Source: Paenibacillus_S sp043945595 (GTDB lineage Bacteria > Bacillota > Bacilli > Paenibacillales > NBRC-103111). Taken from it: a stretch of 64,000 bases of DNA. The stretch covers positions 4,898,001 through 4,962,000 of the forward strand of contig NZ_JBIFNP010000001.1 in the NCBI RefSeq assembly GCF_043945595.1. Reading direction: 5' to 3'. A program made the position numbers and the translations under genes. The notes under the pieces were generated by a model. The model saw nothing but the letters and a program-made list of their open reading frames with translations. It searched no databases and was not told where the DNA came from. Of the stretch, positions 63,273 to 64,000 are shown piece after piece. How positions within the stretch are numbered: the first letter of the stretch is position 1; each line of letters begins with the position of its first letter.

Positions 63273-64000
63273 TTAGTTCTTAACCATTTCCTCGTTGGAA
63301 CGGGAAGAAGTCGAACGGTTGAATCCACGGTCGCGCGGATAGTCGCGGCCTTCCGAACGTCCGCCGCCGCGGCTGTCACGGGAAGAGTAATCTCTGCTGC
63401 CGCCGCCGTCTCTGCGCGGAGGGCGGGAAGAGGAGCCGTTGCGGTCGCGATCGTACGATCTTCCGCCATCGCGGCGAGCGCCGCTAGCTGTTCCGTATGG
63501 ACCCGATGGTCTGCGGCCGGAGCTGCGCACATCGTTTCTTCTTTTCTTAGCGCGAAGCGGCTCTTCCGGAGTCAATTCAACACTGACTTCTTTTTTGTCG
63601 CCTGTCAGCAGCTTCAAAGCCGATGCCAGCAAATGTACGGAATCGTGCTGCTCCAGCAATTGAATCGCCAAGCCTTTGAATTCGTTATGCTCATCCTTGC
63701 CCAATACTTCAAGAATGCGCTCAGCCGTTACTTTTTGCTTGCCCTCGATGGCTTCCGCCAAGCTAGGGATCGGCTTTCTTGTAATTTTGTGGCGAGTGAT
63801 CTTCTCAATGAAGTACAGGTGGTCGATTTCTCTAGGCGTTACGAATGTGTAAGCCGCTCCTTCTTTCCCTGCACGGCCTGTACGGCCGATACGGTGAACG
63901 TAGCTCTCCGGATCTTGCGGGAGGTCGAAGTTAATAACGTGCGTTACACCGGATACGTCCAAGCCGCGAGCTGCAACGTCCGTCGCTACCAGCACGTCGA
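63273..64000 (-). CDS. cshA: DEAD-box RNA helicase, C-terminal part (CshA type; runs off window)
   Basis: About 240 residues visible. Helicase C motifs LVATDVAARGLDVSG (V) and YVHRIGRTGRAGKEG (VI), then ITRHKITRKPIPSLAEAIEG and a long RGG/Arg-Gly-Ser-Asp-rich tail (RRDGGGSRDYSSRDSRGGG), as in CshA/CshB-type cold-shock helicases that help ribosome assembly and mRNA decay. The N-terminal half with the Walker boxes is beyond the window. Confidence 0.93.
   Translation of the reverse strand, partial: DVLVATDVAARGLDVSGVTHVINFDLPQDPESYVHRIGRTGRAGKEGAAYTFVTPREIDHLYFIEKITRHKITRKPIPSLAEAIEGKQKVTAERILEVLGKDEHNEFKGLAIQLLEQHDSVHLLASALKLLTGDKKEVSVELTPEEPLRAKKRRNDVRSSGRRPSGPYGTASGARRDGGRSYDRDRNGSSSRPPRRDGGGSRDYSSRDSRGGGRSEGRDYPRDRGFNRSTSSRSNEEMVKN

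Overview
The window looks like a chromosomal segment of a spore-forming Gram-positive of the Paenibacillus/Paenibacillaceae type. The evidence is mid-to-high GC, GGAGG-type ribosome sites, an OmpR-type two-component pair with its own lipoprotein, two YjcZ-like small sporulation proteins, YqhG, YqzE, YkvI, YugP-like and DUF624 proteins, a RelQ alarmone synthetase and an MFS/LysR/XRE repertoire typical of Bacillales. I see no phage, transposase, CRISPR array or plasmid functions; the content is core chromosome mixed with lineage-specific envelope genes.

Layout. 0-7 kb: end of a membrane-anchored protein, SNF2 helicase + YqhG, a secreted protein, YqzE, argS. 7-14.5 kb: FG-GAP-type lipoprotein/response regulator/histidine kinase operon, GNAT acetyltransferase, tRNA-Leu(CAG), small lipoprotein and membrane proteins, CbiZ. 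14.5-24.7 kb: xpt, lipoprotein, DedA, YkvI transporter, DMT permease, glycosyltransferase, diguanylate cyclase, ribokinase, two XRE regulators. 24.9-27 kb: queuosine precursor genes queD-queE-queC. 27-35.7 kb: acidic protein, YjcZ, HAD phosphatase, pseudouridine synthase, anchored beta-rich protein, TetR remnant, DUF309, relQ, pyrD. 36-44.5 kb: a one-strand block of envelope and second-messenger genes: L,D-transpeptidase, HD-GYP phosphodiesterase, NHL-repeat/copper-amine-oxidase-N protein, FecR/cohesin-like protein, CHASE2-adenylate cyclase. 44.5-54.5 kb: ferredoxin, mobB, dinB, cimA, TlpA-like thioredoxin, MFS exporter, JAMM peptidase, DnaQ-like exonuclease, DUF294 nucleotidyltransferase, ammonium transporter. 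55-64 kb: MerR, zinc metallopeptidase, divergent LysR/tpx, PfkB kinase and xylB over a XylR-like operator, transaldolase, a 6S RNA, DUF624 protein, YjcZ, and the C-terminal part of a CshA-type DEAD-box helicase.

The most striking global signal is that eleven otherwise ordinary genes carry twelve frameshifts, every one of which is repaired by removing one base, and one more gene (queC) has a TGA where Trp is expected. Seven of the twelve insertions and the queC stop fall exactly on GGACC/GGTCC (GGWCC), mostly as TGGACC read as TCGGACC. I interpret this first as systematic consensus error or mutation at a modified-base motif, so these genes are probably intact in the organism. The most interesting biological candidate is the CHASE2-cyclase / FecR-cohesin / NHL block next to an HD-GYP gene and an L,D-transpeptidase, which could be an envelope-sensing second-messenger module.
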